A DNA stretch of 64,000 nt, taken from Bacillus sp. (in: firmicutes) (lineage in GTDB: Bacteria > Bacillota > Bacilli > Bacillales > Bacillaceae_J). Where the stretch lies: positions 434,001-498,000 of the forward strand of contig DUSF01000035.1 in assembly GCA_012842745.1 (NCBI GenBank). The letters run 5' to 3'. Both the position numbers and the translations under genes were made by a program. The notes under the pieces were generated by a model, which did not search any database, was not told the DNA's origin, and saw only the letters and a list, made by a program, of their open reading frames with translations. Positions within the stretch are counted from its first letter, which is position 1. Each line of letters begins with the position of its first letter. Positions 9,017-17,893 of this stretch are shown in pieces.

Positions 9017-10321
9017 ATGAATCAATTTTTGGAAAAAATGACAGGGCATAAAGAGGTAAATAAAGAAATCATTTTCCTATTATTAATTGGTGGGCTATAT
9101 GCGTTAAGCATTGCCTTATCAAATACATTTGTAAATGTTTTTTTATGGAAGCAATCTGGTGAATTTACTGATCTTGCTTTATATAACTTAGCGGTTGTTG
9201 TAATGCAGCCAATTACGTTTATTTTGGCTGGAAAATGGGCAAAAAAGATTGACCGTATTATTGTCCTACGGCTAGGTGTTAGCTTTTTATCAATATTTTA
9301 TGTAACAGTACTCGCAAGTGGTAAAAACGCTTCCAGCTTTTTACTTCTGCTTGGAGGCCTATTAGGTGTTGGTTATGGTTTTTATTGGCTGGCATTTAAT
9401 GTTTTAACATTTGAAATTACGGAGCCTGAGACACGAGATTTTTTTAATGGCTTTTTTGGAGTTTTAACGTCGTTAACAGGGATGATTGGTCCAATTGTCG
9501 CTGGTTGGGTAATCTCCAGCCTTGAAGCATTTACGGGCTATACGATTATTTTTAGTATTTCATTGGGATTATTTGTCGGCGCTGTTCTATTAAGTATGTT
9601 CATTAAGAGACGACCGGCACATGGTACATATTCTTTCAAGCGCATTTTACATGAACGAAAAAATAATCGAAACTGGCAAAAAATATTGCATGCAAGTTTT
9701 TTTCAAGGGTTGCGTGAAGGTGCAGTTATGTTTGTTATCTCAGTTTGGGTCTATATTACGACAAATAGTGAGCTTGCCCTTGGAACATTTGGACTTGTGA
9801 ATTCTGCTGTTGCTTTTGTCTTTTATTTTCTTGCTACTAAATTTATTAAACCTACACATCGAATGAAAGCGATTCTCCTTGGAGGGTTAATGTTATATGG
9901 TAGTGTATTTCTGCTTATCTTTGATCTTTCCTTTCCACGTTTGATTATGTATGCAGTTGTCATTGCGATTGCTTATCCAACGTTATTAGTGCCTTATATG
10001 TCACTTGTTTATGATGTGATTGGAAAGGCATGGAGGGCTGCGGAAATGCGGATTGAGTATATTGTTGTTCGGGAATTATACTTGAATTTAGGTAGAATTG
10101 TGTCGATTTTGCTGTTTCTTATGTTTGTTACCTTTTTCAATGAGGAACGTGGCGTTCCGCTTTTATTGACAATAATCGGAGCAGGACACTTAATCATTTA
10201 CTTTTTTGTTAAAGGGATTGATGTTGCAGAAAATAAAGAACGAAGCGAAGGAGAGGAAAAGGCATATCCAAGGGTGCCACATAGGAGATTGGCCGATGGG
10301 GAAGGTGGGTCCACTGTTTAA
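9017..10321 (+). CDS. yqgE: MFS transporter, YqgE-like
   Basis: A 434-residue protein with about 12 hydrophobic helices typical of the major facilitator superfamily; the substrate is unknown. The ORF begins after AAAGGGGAG and ends with a hydrophilic basic tail (KERSEGEEKAYPRVPHRR). Its place between the phosphate genes and pstS corresponds to yqgE of B. subtilis, although pbpA, which follows yqgE there, is absent here. The next gene, pstS, has its own Pho-box promoter. Confidence 0.85.
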   Translation: MNQFLEKMTGHKEVNKEIIFLLLIGGLYALSIALSNTFVNVFLWKQSGEFTDLALYNLAVVVMQPITFILAGKWAKKIDRIIVLRLGVSFLSIFYVTVLASGKNASSFLLLLGGLLGVGYGFYWLAFNVLTFEITEPETRDFFNGFFGVLTSLTGMIGPIVAGWVISSLEAFTGYTIIFSISLGLFVGAVLLSMFIKRRPAHGTYSFKRILHERKNNRNWQKILHASFFQGLREGAVMFVISVWVYITTNSELALGTFGLVNSAVAFVFYFLATKFIKPTHRMKAILLGGLMLYGSVFLLIFDLSFPRLIMYAVVIAIAYPTLLVPYMSLVYDVIGKAWRAAEMRIEYIVVRELYLNLGRIVSILLFLMFVTFFNEERGVPLLLTIIGAGHLIIYFFVKGIDVAENKERSEGEEKAYPRVPHRRLADGEGGSTV

Positions 10322-10406
10322 TGAGAAGTGTTCAAAAAGTCATGTAACTGTCTTTTTGGATAGCTCCTTTAATTTTCGAAAAAACCTTAACATAATTTAA
10401 TATTCA

Positions 10407-10445
10407 TTTACAAAACCTTTACATTCTATTTATACAAGATTAACA
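10407..10445 (+). promoter_or_regulatory. PhoP binding site (Pho box) of the pst operon
   Basis: Hexamers TTTACA (10407), TTTACA (10418), TTTATA (10429) and TTAACA (10440) are spaced exactly 11 bp apart, the Bacillus Pho-box pattern, ending 66 bp before the pstS start. An additional TTAACA lies off-phase at 10387. This is the expected PhoPR control point for pst. Confidence 0.85.
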
Positions 10446-10511
10446 CTAACCGTTTAAAGTAAATGTTGTATAAGAGAAAAGTCACAACATAAAACGCAGG
10501 AGGAATTAGGA

Positions 10512-11528
10512 ATGAAAAACATGAAAAATCTTCTTTTAATGCTAGCGATGTCAACATTGTTAGTTTTCGCAGCTGCATGTAGCGGTGGCGGACAAACGAA
10601 CAAAGAAGGAGCGACTGAAGGGGAAACATCATCAGGAGAAACAACAGAAACTTCAAATTTAAAAGGCGATGTTATTGTTGATGGTTCAGGTACAGTTTAT
10701 CCATTAATGGCTAGAATCGCTGAAGAATATATGACAACTAAAGAGGAAAATGTAAGTGTTCAAGTAGGACGTGCTGGTTCATCAGCAGGCTTCAAAAAGT
10801 TCATTCCAGGTGAACTAGATTTTTCAGATGCATCAAGACCTATCAAAAGCGAGGAAGTAGCACAGCTTGAAGAAAAAGGTATGAAGATGGGCGAAAACGT
10901 ATTAGAATTCAAACTTGCTTATGATGGATTAACAATGGTCATTAACAAAGACAATACATGGGCTAAAGAAATGACTAAAGATGAAATTATCAACATGTTT
11001 ATTTCTGGAAAATTCAAGGCTGATGATAAAGTATTATGGTCTGATATCCGTCCAGACTGGCCTAAAGAAGAAGTGAAGTTCTTCGGACCGAATGAAAACC
11101 ATGGAACATATGAATTCTTCTTTGAAAATATTTTAGCTAAAGAACCATTAGTTGCAACTATAAACCTTCAACAAGAATATTCAACATTAGTAGATTTAGT
11201 TTCTAAAGACAAAAATGCAATCGCCTTTTTCGGATATGGTTATTATGCAAACAATACTGATAAGTTACAAGCTGTAAATGTTGATTTCGGAAATGGTCCT
11301 GTTGCACCAAGCGTTGATACAATTGGGGAAGACCTTGCCTATGCTCCATTTACTCGCCCAGTCTTTACTTATTTAAATGTGGATTATGCAAAAGAAAAAC
11401 CACAGGTTTTAGATTATGCGAAATTCGTAGTTGAAAAGGCAGGCGTTTTTGCTGGTGAAACTGGATTTGCTCCAATGACTGAAGCAACGTTAAACGGTTA
11501 TCTTGAACAATTAAATGCTATCAAATAA
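10512..11528 (+). CDS. pstS: Phosphate-binding lipoprotein PstS
   Basis: Captures phosphate outside the membrane for the PstCAB importer. The N-terminus has a lipobox ending at Cys23 (LVFAAAC), then a low-complexity acidic linker, then the binding domain with DGSGTVYPL, G-R-A-G-S-S-A-G-F and F-S-D-A-S-R-P near the phosphate pocket. The length of 338 aa is somewhat more than usual because of the linker. AGGAGGAATTAGG precedes the ATG. A large inverted repeat separates it from pstC and probably sets a higher pstS mRNA level. Confidence 0.96.
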   Translation: MKNMKNLLLMLAMSTLLVFAAACSGGGQTNKEGATEGETSSGETTETSNLKGDVIVDGSGTVYPLMARIAEEYMTTKEENVSVQVGRAGSSAGFKKFIPGELDFSDASRPIKSEEVAQLEEKGMKMGENVLEFKLAYDGLTMVINKDNTWAKEMTKDEIINMFISGKFKADDKVLWSDIRPDWPKEEVKFFGPNENHGTYEFFFENILAKEPLVATINLQQEYSTLVDLVSKDKNAIAFFGYGYYANNTDKLQAVNVDFGNGPVAPSVDTIGEDLAYAPFTRPVFTYLNVDYAKEKPQVLDYAKFVVEKAGVFAGETGFAPMTEATLNGYLEQLNAIK

Positions 11529-11556
11529 ATAAAAATTTAGGTAGAAATATATGAGA

Positions 11557-11667
11557 ATTCCATCAGCCTATTACGGTTACTGAGTTTGATTGGACAATGT
11601 ACGAATTTAATACATTATAGTAATGATTGTCCAATCACTTTAGAGAACAATAATCGGCTGATGGAAT
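11557..11667 (+). repeat. Two-tier inverted repeat between pstS and pstC
   Basis: Outer arms ATTCCATCAGCC (11557-11568) and GGCTGATGGAAT (11656-11667) are perfect over 12 bp. Inner arms GATTGGACAAT (11588-11598) and ATTGTCCAATC (11626-11636) are perfect over 11 bp. The segments between can pair imperfectly, so the RNA would fold into one long rod of about 110 nt. No U tract follows. It likely protects the 3' end of the pstS message or is a processing site; a palindromic mobile element is an alternative. Confidence 0.85.
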
Positions 11668-11711
11668 AATTTTGTATTTCATTGGTATTATCGTAGAGAG
11701 GGGCAGTTTTC

Positions 11712-12641
11712 GTGCAAAAAGCTGTTAGTATGAGAGAGCTTATCGAAAAAAGTAAAAGCAGAAGAAAAAATAAGCTTATTGAAAAAGTAATGCCAGCGAT
11801 TCTATTTTTAATTGCTACAATTTCTGTTTTAACGACAATTGGGATTGTATTTACATTAATTTTTGAAGCAATTCTATTTTTTAAAGAAGTATCAATACTA
11901 GAGTTTTTTACTAGTACAAAATTACAGCCGCTAGCTAACGATCCTTCCTTTGGTATTCTTCCATTAATCAATGGAACAATCATCACTTCCTTGATTGCGA
12001 TGCTAGTTGCCATACCAATTGGTCTGACCTCCGCTATTTTTTTAAGTGAATATGCTTCTGATAAGGTAAGAAAACAGCTTAAACCGTTAATTGAAATACT
12101 AGCTGGTATTCCAACGATTGTTTATGGTTTCTTTGCCTTTACATTTGTAACCCCACTGCTCAGACAACTTATTCCCTCATTAGAGCCTGTAAATGCATTA
12201 AGTCCTGGGATTGTAATGGGAATTATGATTATCCCATTAGTTGCCTCTCTTTCGGAAGATGCGATGAGCGCAGTTCCAAATTCAATGAGAGAAGGGGCCT
12301 TAGCACTTGGGGCGACCAAATTTGAAGTGACGATGAAGGTTGTCATTCCTGCCGCCATATCAGGGATTATTGCTTCATTTGTATTAGCAATTTCAAGAGC
12401 CATTGGTGAAACGATGATTGTTACAATCGCAAGCGGCTCTAATAAAGAATTCACATTTGATATCACTCAGCCAATGCAAACGATGACAGCCTACATTGTT
12501 GAATTTACAAGTGGCGATGCTGGCAGTGGAACAGTCGGCTATCATAGCTTATATGCTGTCGGCATTACTTTGTTTGTGTTTACACTGCTTATGAATTTAG
12601 TAGCCCAGTACATTTCCCGTAAGTTTAGGGAGGAATATTAA
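11712..12641 (+). CDS. pstC: Phosphate ABC transporter permease PstC
   Basis: One of the two membrane subunits of the Pst importer. The 309-residue protein has six predicted membrane segments and the binding-protein-dependent permease (EAA) loop GALALGATKFEVTMKVVIPA near residue 195-215. The start is the GTG at 11712 after AGAGGGGCAG; an ATG at 11730 is the alternative. The gene ends one base before pstA, so the two are translated in series. Confidence 0.95.
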   Translation: MQKAVSMRELIEKSKSRRKNKLIEKVMPAILFLIATISVLTTIGIVFTLIFEAILFFKEVSILEFFTSTKLQPLANDPSFGILPLINGTIITSLIAMLVAIPIGLTSAIFLSEYASDKVRKQLKPLIEILAGIPTIVYGFFAFTFVTPLLRQLIPSLEPVNALSPGIVMGIMIIPLVASLSEDAMSAVPNSMREGALALGATKFEVTMKVVIPAAISGIIASFVLAISRAIGETMIVTIASGSNKEFTFDITQPMQTMTAYIVEFTSGDAGSGTVGYHSLYAVGITLFVFTLLMNLVAQYISRKFREEY

Positions 12642-12642
12642 G

Positions 12643-13527
12643 ATGAAATATATTGATTATAACGTCGTTCATAAGAGAATTGGTATTCGAATTTTTAAAA
12701 ATATATGGATGAAAAATCTATTTTTGTTCGCTACATTATTTGCGCTCGTTGTTCTAGCAATCTTACTATATCGTGTGATTGTTGATAGCATCGGCTGGTT
12801 AGATTGGCAGTTTTTAACTAGTAAGCTTTCGATGAATGCTGAACGGGCTGGAATAAAAGGTGTAATTGTCGGAACGCTATGGTTGATGGCAGTTGTTGCC
12901 CCGATTACGATGCTTTTAGGTGTTGGAACGGCCATTTATTTAGAAGAATATGCAAAACGGGGCAAATTACAGGCTTTTATTCAAACGAATATCTCAAATT
13001 TAGCAGGTGTCCCTTCCGTGATTTTTGGACTTTTAGGTTTAACAGTTTTTAATAGAATGTTTAATTTAGGATCAAGTATTCTAGCCGGAGGACTGACGAT
13101 GTCGCTCTTAGTGCTCCCTATCGTTGTTGTAGCGAGTCAAGAGGCGATTCGGGCTGTTCCTCAATTTTTAAGAGAAGCATCTTTTGGTATGGGTGCGACA
13201 AAGTGGCAAACGACAAAAAATATTGTCTTGCCAGCAGCATTGCCAGGTATTTTAACAGGGGTCATCCTCGCGCTTTCAAGGGCAATAGGAGAAACAGCAC
13301 CATTGGTTGTCTTAGGGATTCCTGCCTTGATTATGCCTGTTCCTAATAATATTATGGATAATTTTACCGCTTTGCCAATGCAAATTTATTATTGGACCGT
13401 TGATTCGGTTTTAACGGCGGAATATGCAAATCTTGCTGCAGCCACGATCGTCGTATTGCTTCTTATCTTGTTTGTGATGAATTCAATTGCGATTATCATT
13501 CGAAATAAATTTCAAAAAAGATATTAA
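12643..13527 (+). CDS. pstA: Phosphate ABC transporter permease PstA
   Basis: Second Pst permease subunit, 294 aa, with six membrane segments and the EAA loop EASFGMGATKWQTTKNIVLP near 177-197, which contacts PstB. GGGAGGAATATTAAG, overlapping the pstC stop, supplies the ribosome binding site. Followed after 12 bp by pstB. Confidence 0.95.
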   Translation: MKYIDYNVVHKRIGIRIFKNIWMKNLFLFATLFALVVLAILLYRVIVDSIGWLDWQFLTSKLSMNAERAGIKGVIVGTLWLMAVVAPITMLLGVGTAIYLEEYAKRGKLQAFIQTNISNLAGVPSVIFGLLGLTVFNRMFNLGSSILAGGLTMSLLVLPIVVVASQEAIRAVPQFLREASFGMGATKWQTTKNIVLPAALPGILTGVILALSRAIGETAPLVVLGIPALIMPVPNNIMDNFTALPMQIYYWTVDSVLTAEYANLAAATIVVLLLILFVMNSIAIIIRNKFQKRY

Positions 13528-13539
13528 GGGGGAAGTTCG

Positions 13540-14403
13540 GTGATTACAGTTGTTGATAAGCATAATAGTTTAACACAGCCAGCTCAAGCTCGCTCTTCAA
13601 AATTAGAGGTGGTAAAGGAAAATAAGGTTGAAAATACGAGTGAACAGATGAATATGGTATTCGAAACAAAAGATTTAAATCTTTGGTATGGTATGGATCT
13701 CGCCCTAAAACTAATCAATATGCCAATTTATGAAAATGAAGTGACAGCTATTATTGGGCCGTCTGGATGTGGAAAATCAACCTATCTTAAAACGTTAAAT
13801 CGCATGGTTGAAATGATTCCGATTGTTAAAACCTCTGGTGAAATTTTATATCGCGGTCAAAACATCTTTGATAAATCGTATCCGGTTGAAGAGCTGCGGA
13901 CTCGTGTTGGAATGGTTTTTCAAAAGCCAAACCCATTTCCAAAATCAATTTATGACAATATTGCATACGGTCCGCGTATCCATGGCATTCGTGATAAAAA
14001 GGTTTTGGATGAAATCGTGGAAAAAAGCTTGCGCGGCGCAGCTATTTGGGATGAAGTAAAAGATCGTCTACATGAAAATGCCTACGGCTTATCTGGAGGA
14101 CAGCAGCAGCGCATTTGTATTGCAAGATGTCTCGCGATTGAGCCAGATGTTATTTTAATGGATGAACCAACCTCTGCACTTGATCCAATTTCTACTTTAA
14201 AGGTTGAGGAATTATGTCAAGAATTAAAAGAAAATTATAGCATTGTGATTGTTACTCATAACATGCAACAGGCTGCTCGTATTTCTGACCGCACTGCTTT
14301 TTTTCTAAGCGGAGAAGTGATTGAATTTGCGCCGACAGATCAAATTTTTTCAAAACCGCAAGATAAACGAACAGAAGATTACATCACCGGCCGCTTTGGA
14401 TAA
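13540..14403 (+). CDS. pstB: Phosphate import ATPase PstB
   Basis: The ATPase of the Pst system. Walker [10 protein letters not shown] near residue 75, signature LSGGQQQR near 184 and Walker [13 protein letters not shown] near 204 are intact, followed by the H-loop THNM. The 287-residue product carries about 45 extra N-terminal residues compared with typical PstB, starting at a GTG (13540) after AAGGGGGAAG. An internal ATG at 13648 would give a more usual length. Unlike B. subtilis, which has two pstB genes, only one is present. Confidence 0.95.
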   Translation: MITVVDKHNSLTQPAQARSSKLEVVKENKVENTSEQMNMVFETKDLNLWYGMDLALKLINMPIYENEVTAIIGPSGCGKSTYLKTLNRMVEMIPIVKTSGEILYRGQNIFDKSYPVEELRTRVGMVFQKPNPFPKSIYDNIAYGPRIHGIRDKKVLDEIVEKSLRGAAIWDEVKDRLHENAYGLSGGQQQRICIARCLAIEPDVILMDEPTSALDPISTLKVEELCQELKENYSIVIVTHNMQQAARISDRTAFFLSGEVIEFAPTDQIFSKPQDKRTEDYITGRFG

Positions 14404-14450
14404 TCGGCATTGTAAGCAGTATAAGGCTATGGACGAGGAGAGGAAGCAGG

Positions 14451-15110
14451 ATGGCATTAAGAGAAAATTTTGATTTAAAATTAAAACAATTACATGAAAA
14501 AATAGTGGAGCTTGGGAACTCAGCTGAACATGCAGTGGTGAAAGCTGTCAATGCCTTGCGTGACAAAGATATCGAAAGTGCAATCAATGTGATTGATGAG
14601 GATTCCTATATTGACCATCTCGAAGAAGATATCAATGATCTTGCAATTATGCTAATAGCTAGGGAAGCACCTGTTGCTGTTGATTTAAGACGGATTATTG
14701 TTGCCCTCAAAATTTCTTCTGATTTAGAAAGGGTGGCTGATTATGCAGTTAATATTGCGAAGTCAGTGATTAGAATTGGCGAAGCGGATTACGATTTACC
14801 GATTGAACCCTTACTTAAAATGATTGAAATTGCAAGGAAAATGTTATCTCTCTCGTTAAAAGCATATTTTGAAGAAGATGTTGTTTTAGCGAAAAAAATT
14901 GCAGATATGGATGATGAGGTAGATTCGTTATACGGGAAGACCATTCAGGCCTTTTTGCAGTTATCTGTTGAAAAACAAGAGGATTTTATGAGGATAACGC
15001 AATTGTCATTTATTGCAAGATATATAGAGCGAATAGCAGACTATGGGACAAATATTTCAGAAGGCGTTTTTTATTTAGTAAAAGGAATCCGTTATAATTT
15101 GAACAATTAG
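14451..15110 (+). CDS. phoU: Phosphate signalling protein PhoU
   Basis: A cytoplasmic regulator that links Pst status to the PhoR kinase. The 219-residue protein consists of two repeated three-helix bundles with the metal-binding pattern E-R-V-A-D-Y-A-V-N near 95 and E-R-I-A-D-Y-G-T-N near 198. GAGGAGAGG precedes the ATG. It closes the pstSCAB-phoU operon. Confidence 0.95.
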   Translation: MALRENFDLKLKQLHEKIVELGNSAEHAVVKAVNALRDKDIESAINVIDEDSYIDHLEEDINDLAIMLIAREAPVAVDLRRIIVALKISSDLERVADYAVNIAKSVIRIGEADYDLPIEPLLKMIEIARKMLSLSLKAYFEEDVVLAKKIADMDDEVDSLYGKTIQAFLQLSVEKQEDFMRITQLSFIARYIERIADYGTNISEGVFYLVKGIRYNLNN

Positions 15111-15114
15111 GAAT

Positions 15115-15147
15115 AAAGGGGCTGACCACATTTGAGGCAGCTCCTTT
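15115..15147 (+). terminator. Hairpin after phoU
   Basis: AAAGGGGCTG (15115-15124) pairs with CAGCTCCTTT (15138-15147) with one G-U pair. The following U tract is weak (TTCAATTATT). It lies between the converging phoU and yqzC genes. Confidence 0.6.
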
Positions 15148-15159
15148 CAATTATTACTT

Positions 15160-15741
15160 TCATTTTCTTTTAGTCGTAATTTTTTTTCCGATTTGTTCAT
15201 AGGTCATGTCGCTGCTTAAATAATATGTACCGACTTGAATTTTACTTTGCCAATCTTTTGAGGCTAAAAATTCCGAAAATGTTTTGCCGCTTTTTACGAT
15301 TTTCGCTGCTTCTAATTGTTTTCCAATTTGCACTCCAGACATTCCCGGTGTTATTTGCAGTGTATACGTTCTTGGTGTCACTTTTACTGGGTTATTATCT
15401 ATAGATTTGTTGTCTTCATCTATTCCGCTTGTTACATCTTGTTTTTGCTCTATTGCTTCGTTAGGTGTTGGATTATTCGGGGATTGCTCAGTTGTTTCAG
15501 CATTTTTCTCAACTATATTTGCTGCTTCTTGTTTATTCGTCAATTCTTCGTATGTTTGTTTAGAAATTGACATGTAACCTTTTTGATCTAAGTATTGCTC
15601 CACTTCTTCATCGGTTATGACATGCTCCTCCACTATTTCTACTTTCCCTTTGTTCGAAGGCAGAAAATAATAGACCGCAGTAAAAATTATAGTAGCAATC
15701 ATTATACCAGAAGCAAAGCTTCTTAAAGAATTATTTGCCAT
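15160..15741 (-). CDS. yqzC: YqzC-like membrane-anchored protein with YceG/MltG-like C-terminal domain
   Basis: The 193-residue protein has one N-terminal membrane anchor (near 8-28), a long Asn/Glu/Thr-rich linker, and a C-terminal 60-residue domain (G-M-S-G-V-Q-I-G-K-Q-L-E ... Q-V-G-T-Y-Y-L) resembling the small domain that precedes the catalytic part of YceG/MltG endolytic transglycosylases. The catalytic domain is absent, so it is probably not an enzyme. Position next to pst/phoU and yqzD matches yqzC of B. subtilis. Confidence 0.7.
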   Translation of the reverse strand: MANNSLRSFASGIMIATIIFTAVYYFLPSNKGKVEIVEEHVITDEEVEQYLDQKGYMSISKQTYEELTNKQEAANIVEKNAETTEQSPNNPTPNEAIEQKQDVTSGIDEDNKSIDNNPVKVTPRTYTLQITPGMSGVQIGKQLEAAKIVKSGKTFSEFLASKDWQSKIQVGTYYLSSDMTYEQIGKKITTKRK

Positions 15742-15766
15742 TTAATGATTCATCCTCTTCTATTAT

Positions 15767-16015
15767 TTATTCACCAATATTTTCCCGGGAAAGTTTTTCA
15801 TTTAATGGGATGGTATAGCTTTCATTGCCTAGTAACTCTTCTTCTAATACCTTCATTTTTTTCTTTAATTGATAGTTTTCCTGCATCACGGTCATCGTTA
15901 AATTTTCAACTTGGCTTTCAAGCTCTTTATACTTATCTTTTTTCAAAAAAGAGAGTATGAATAAAATAATTGAGATAGAGAAAAGTCCAATAATGGTCAT
16001 ATCTAAAGTTATCAT
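15767..16015 (-). CDS. yqzD: YqzD-like small membrane coiled-coil protein
   Basis: An 82-residue protein with one N-terminal membrane helix (near 5-24) followed by a charged heptad-rich coiled coil (KYKELESQVENLTMTVMQEN onward). Function unknown. It lies upstream of yqzC on the same strand with a 25-bp gap, as in B. subtilis. Confidence 0.7.
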   Translation of the reverse strand: MITLDMTIIGLFSISIILFILSFLKKDKYKELESQVENLTMTVMQENYQLKKKMKVLEEELLGNESYTIPLNEKLSRENIGE

Positions 16016-16273
16016 TAACAGTCCACTCCAGTCCGTAATAGCGTTACTTCTTTATCTATTATAGCTTTATTTGTTATAATTTGTTAAGTAAACGGTAAAA
16101 AAATTGAAACTGTTGTCAAACTCTTGTTTTCGATAAAATCATTATAATTGTAGTAAATGTCAAAACAATGTTATCATAGTAAGTAAATGGAAAACTAGAT
16201 TGGAAATGTACTAGAAAAGCAAATTCGAAGATTTGCTTAAATAAAAATAAATATATATAAGGGTGTTAATAGA

Positions 16274-16942
16274 ATGATAAAAAATGAAATGATGAATGGA
16301 AATTTTGGAATATGGAGTAAAAGAAAAGGATTAGAATGGGATCAAGATTTTAATTGGAAATTCTATGAGGAAATAGATCAATGGAATCACCCTTTATATG
16401 CCTTGGCAAAAAGCAAAACACATCCGATACAGATAGAAATCGCAGACTTTGTTCAGTCAAAGCAAAATATTTATTTAAAGAAAATAACACTATTCAATGA
16501 ATCGAAAGAAAATCAGGAATTAACATTATTTTTTGAGCAGGATTTCGAGCGTGAGGATGGTACGGCTTTTTTCAGTCTAAGTAATCGTTCGCTTTATCAT
16601 GAATATGAAGACTATTACTTATTGTTTAACGGGTTATTAGATGAAAAGGGAATTTCCCAATATACAACATGGCAAAAAAATGATATTCAAAATAACCAGC
16701 TTATTAATATTGAAAATGGAAGCCTTTTTTTTAATCCAATTGCTGAAGGCAATGTAAAGAGTGCATTTTCCTTGGAAACAACGCTGTTGCCATTTGAGAT
16801 TAAACATGGCTATTATTGGACCGTTTTTGGTGAGAACTTAAATGAGGTCGAGAAGCTAAATGAGCTTGTGAAAAGAAATCCTGAGTGGCTTATATGTGAC
16901 AACATTGAAATGGAGGAAGTCTTTAAAAAGATGGTCCTCTAG
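16274..16942 (+). CDS. Hypothetical protein resembling the N-terminal domain of GH15 glucoamylase-like proteins
   Basis: A 222-residue protein, W/Y/F-rich and without a signal peptide: G-I-W-S-K-R-K-G-L-E-W-D near 14 and W-N-H-P-L-Y-A near 40, then alternating strands. This pattern recalls the N-terminal beta-sandwich of GH15-type proteins, but no catalytic helical barrel follows. It is either a stand-alone domain or a 3'-truncated gene. No close homologue is recognised with confidence and it has no counterpart at this place in B. subtilis. Confidence 0.45.
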   Translation: MIKNEMMNGNFGIWSKRKGLEWDQDFNWKFYEEIDQWNHPLYALAKSKTHPIQIEIADFVQSKQNIYLKKITLFNESKENQELTLFFEQDFEREDGTAFFSLSNRSLYHEYEDYYLLFNGLLDEKGISQYTTWQKNDIQNNQLINIENGSLFFNPIAEGNVKSAFSLETTLLPFEIKHGYYWTVFGENLNEVEKLNELVKRNPEWLICDNIEMEEVFKKMVL

Positions 16943-17078
16943 CAAATAAGGGTTGAATATTTTTAAAATATTTGGTACTATATTTGAGTCTGAGTTATCG
17001 TCATTTGTACTAATTTTTATTATGGCGAAAGATGAAAATAATATACGAACTTACGAGTGAAGGTCTGGAGGGATAGAC

Positions 17079-17228
17079 ATGCGTGTTAACGTTACATTAG
17101 CTTGCACAGAAAGCGGACATCGCAACTATATTACAACAAAAAATAAGCGTAATAATACTGAGCGTATTGAGCTTAAAAAATATTGTCCATCATGCAAAAC
17201 TCACACATTACACCGCGAAACAAAATAA
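17079..17228 (+). CDS. rpmG: 50S ribosomal protein L33
   Basis: A 49-residue protein opening [20 protein letters not shown] with the tail [17 protein letters not shown]. In C+ forms L33 binds zinc through two CxxC pairs. Here the second pair (CPSC) is intact but the first has become C-T-E-S, leaving three cysteines. GGAGGGATAGAC precedes the ATG, and a terminator follows the stop. Location ahead of the 5-FCL gene matches rpmGA of B. subtilis. Confidence 0.95.
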   Translation: MRVNVTLACTESGHRNYITTKNKRNNTERIELKKYCPSCKTHTLHRETK

Positions 17229-17229
17229 A

Positions 17230-17262
17230 ACAGTAGGGATGTTATTCCTACTGTTTTTTTTT
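17230..17262 (+). terminator. Terminator after rpmG
   Basis: ACAGTAGG (17230-17237) pairs with CCTACTGT (17247-17254) and is followed by a run of T. Confidence 0.9.
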
Positions 17263-17326
17263 ATAGTGATAAAGTATAAATATTGTTGGATATCAGTATA
17301 AGGATGATAGGGGGATTGAAAAGAGG

Positions 17327-17893
17327 ATGAATAAAGTTGAAATGAGACGATTGATGCAACAAAAGCTTAAAGAGGTGCCTTCGGATGTAATGGGGCGGTG
17401 GTCAAGTGAGATTGCGGTTCATCTCTATAACTTACATGATTGGGTAGAAGCTGATACAATTGGTATAACGATTTCCCGAAGCCGTGAAGTGGATACAAGG
17501 GCCATTATTGAAAAGGGTTGGGGGTTAGGAAAACGAATCGTTGTGCCTAAATGTGAGCCTGAAACTAGAGGAATGACTTTCCGTGTGCTACAATCTTTTG
17601 AGCAATTGGAAGTTGTCTATTATGGTCTAGAGGAACCAAAAGAAGCTGAAACAAAGGCTATTTCACTGAATGAAATTGATCTCCTAATTGTTCCAGGTTT
17701 AGTCTATAACAAAACGGGATATCGGGTAGGCTTTGGCGGTGGATATTATGACCGTTTTTTAAGCAATTATAATGGTAGAACAGCTGCCCTTGCTTTTGAA
17801 GTCCAACTAGTTGAAGAACTACCAATCGAACCTCATGATATGCCTGTAGATTCGATTATTACAAATGAACAGGTTGTATTATGTCGTTCATAA
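17327..17893 (+). CDS. yqgN: 5-formyltetrahydrofolate cyclo-ligase
   Basis: Uses ATP to convert 5-formyl-THF to 5,10-methenyl-THF, keeping the one-carbon pool available; relevant to the glycine cleavage system further down. The 188-residue length is typical. The family's ATP/Mg loop is seen as G-F-G-G-G-Y-Y-D-R-F near residue 140, with the D-L-L-I-V-P-G-L strand before it. The start follows GATAGGGGGATT. Its last 13 bases overlap the DUF92 gene. Confidence 0.93.
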   Translation: MNKVEMRRLMQQKLKEVPSDVMGRWSSEIAVHLYNLHDWVEADTIGITISRSREVDTRAIIEKGWGLGKRIVVPKCEPETRGMTFRVLQSFEQLEVVYYGLEEPKEAETKAISLNEIDLLIVPGLVYNKTGYRVGFGGGYYDRFLSNYNGRTAALAFEVQLVEELPIEPHDMPVDSIITNEQVVLCRS

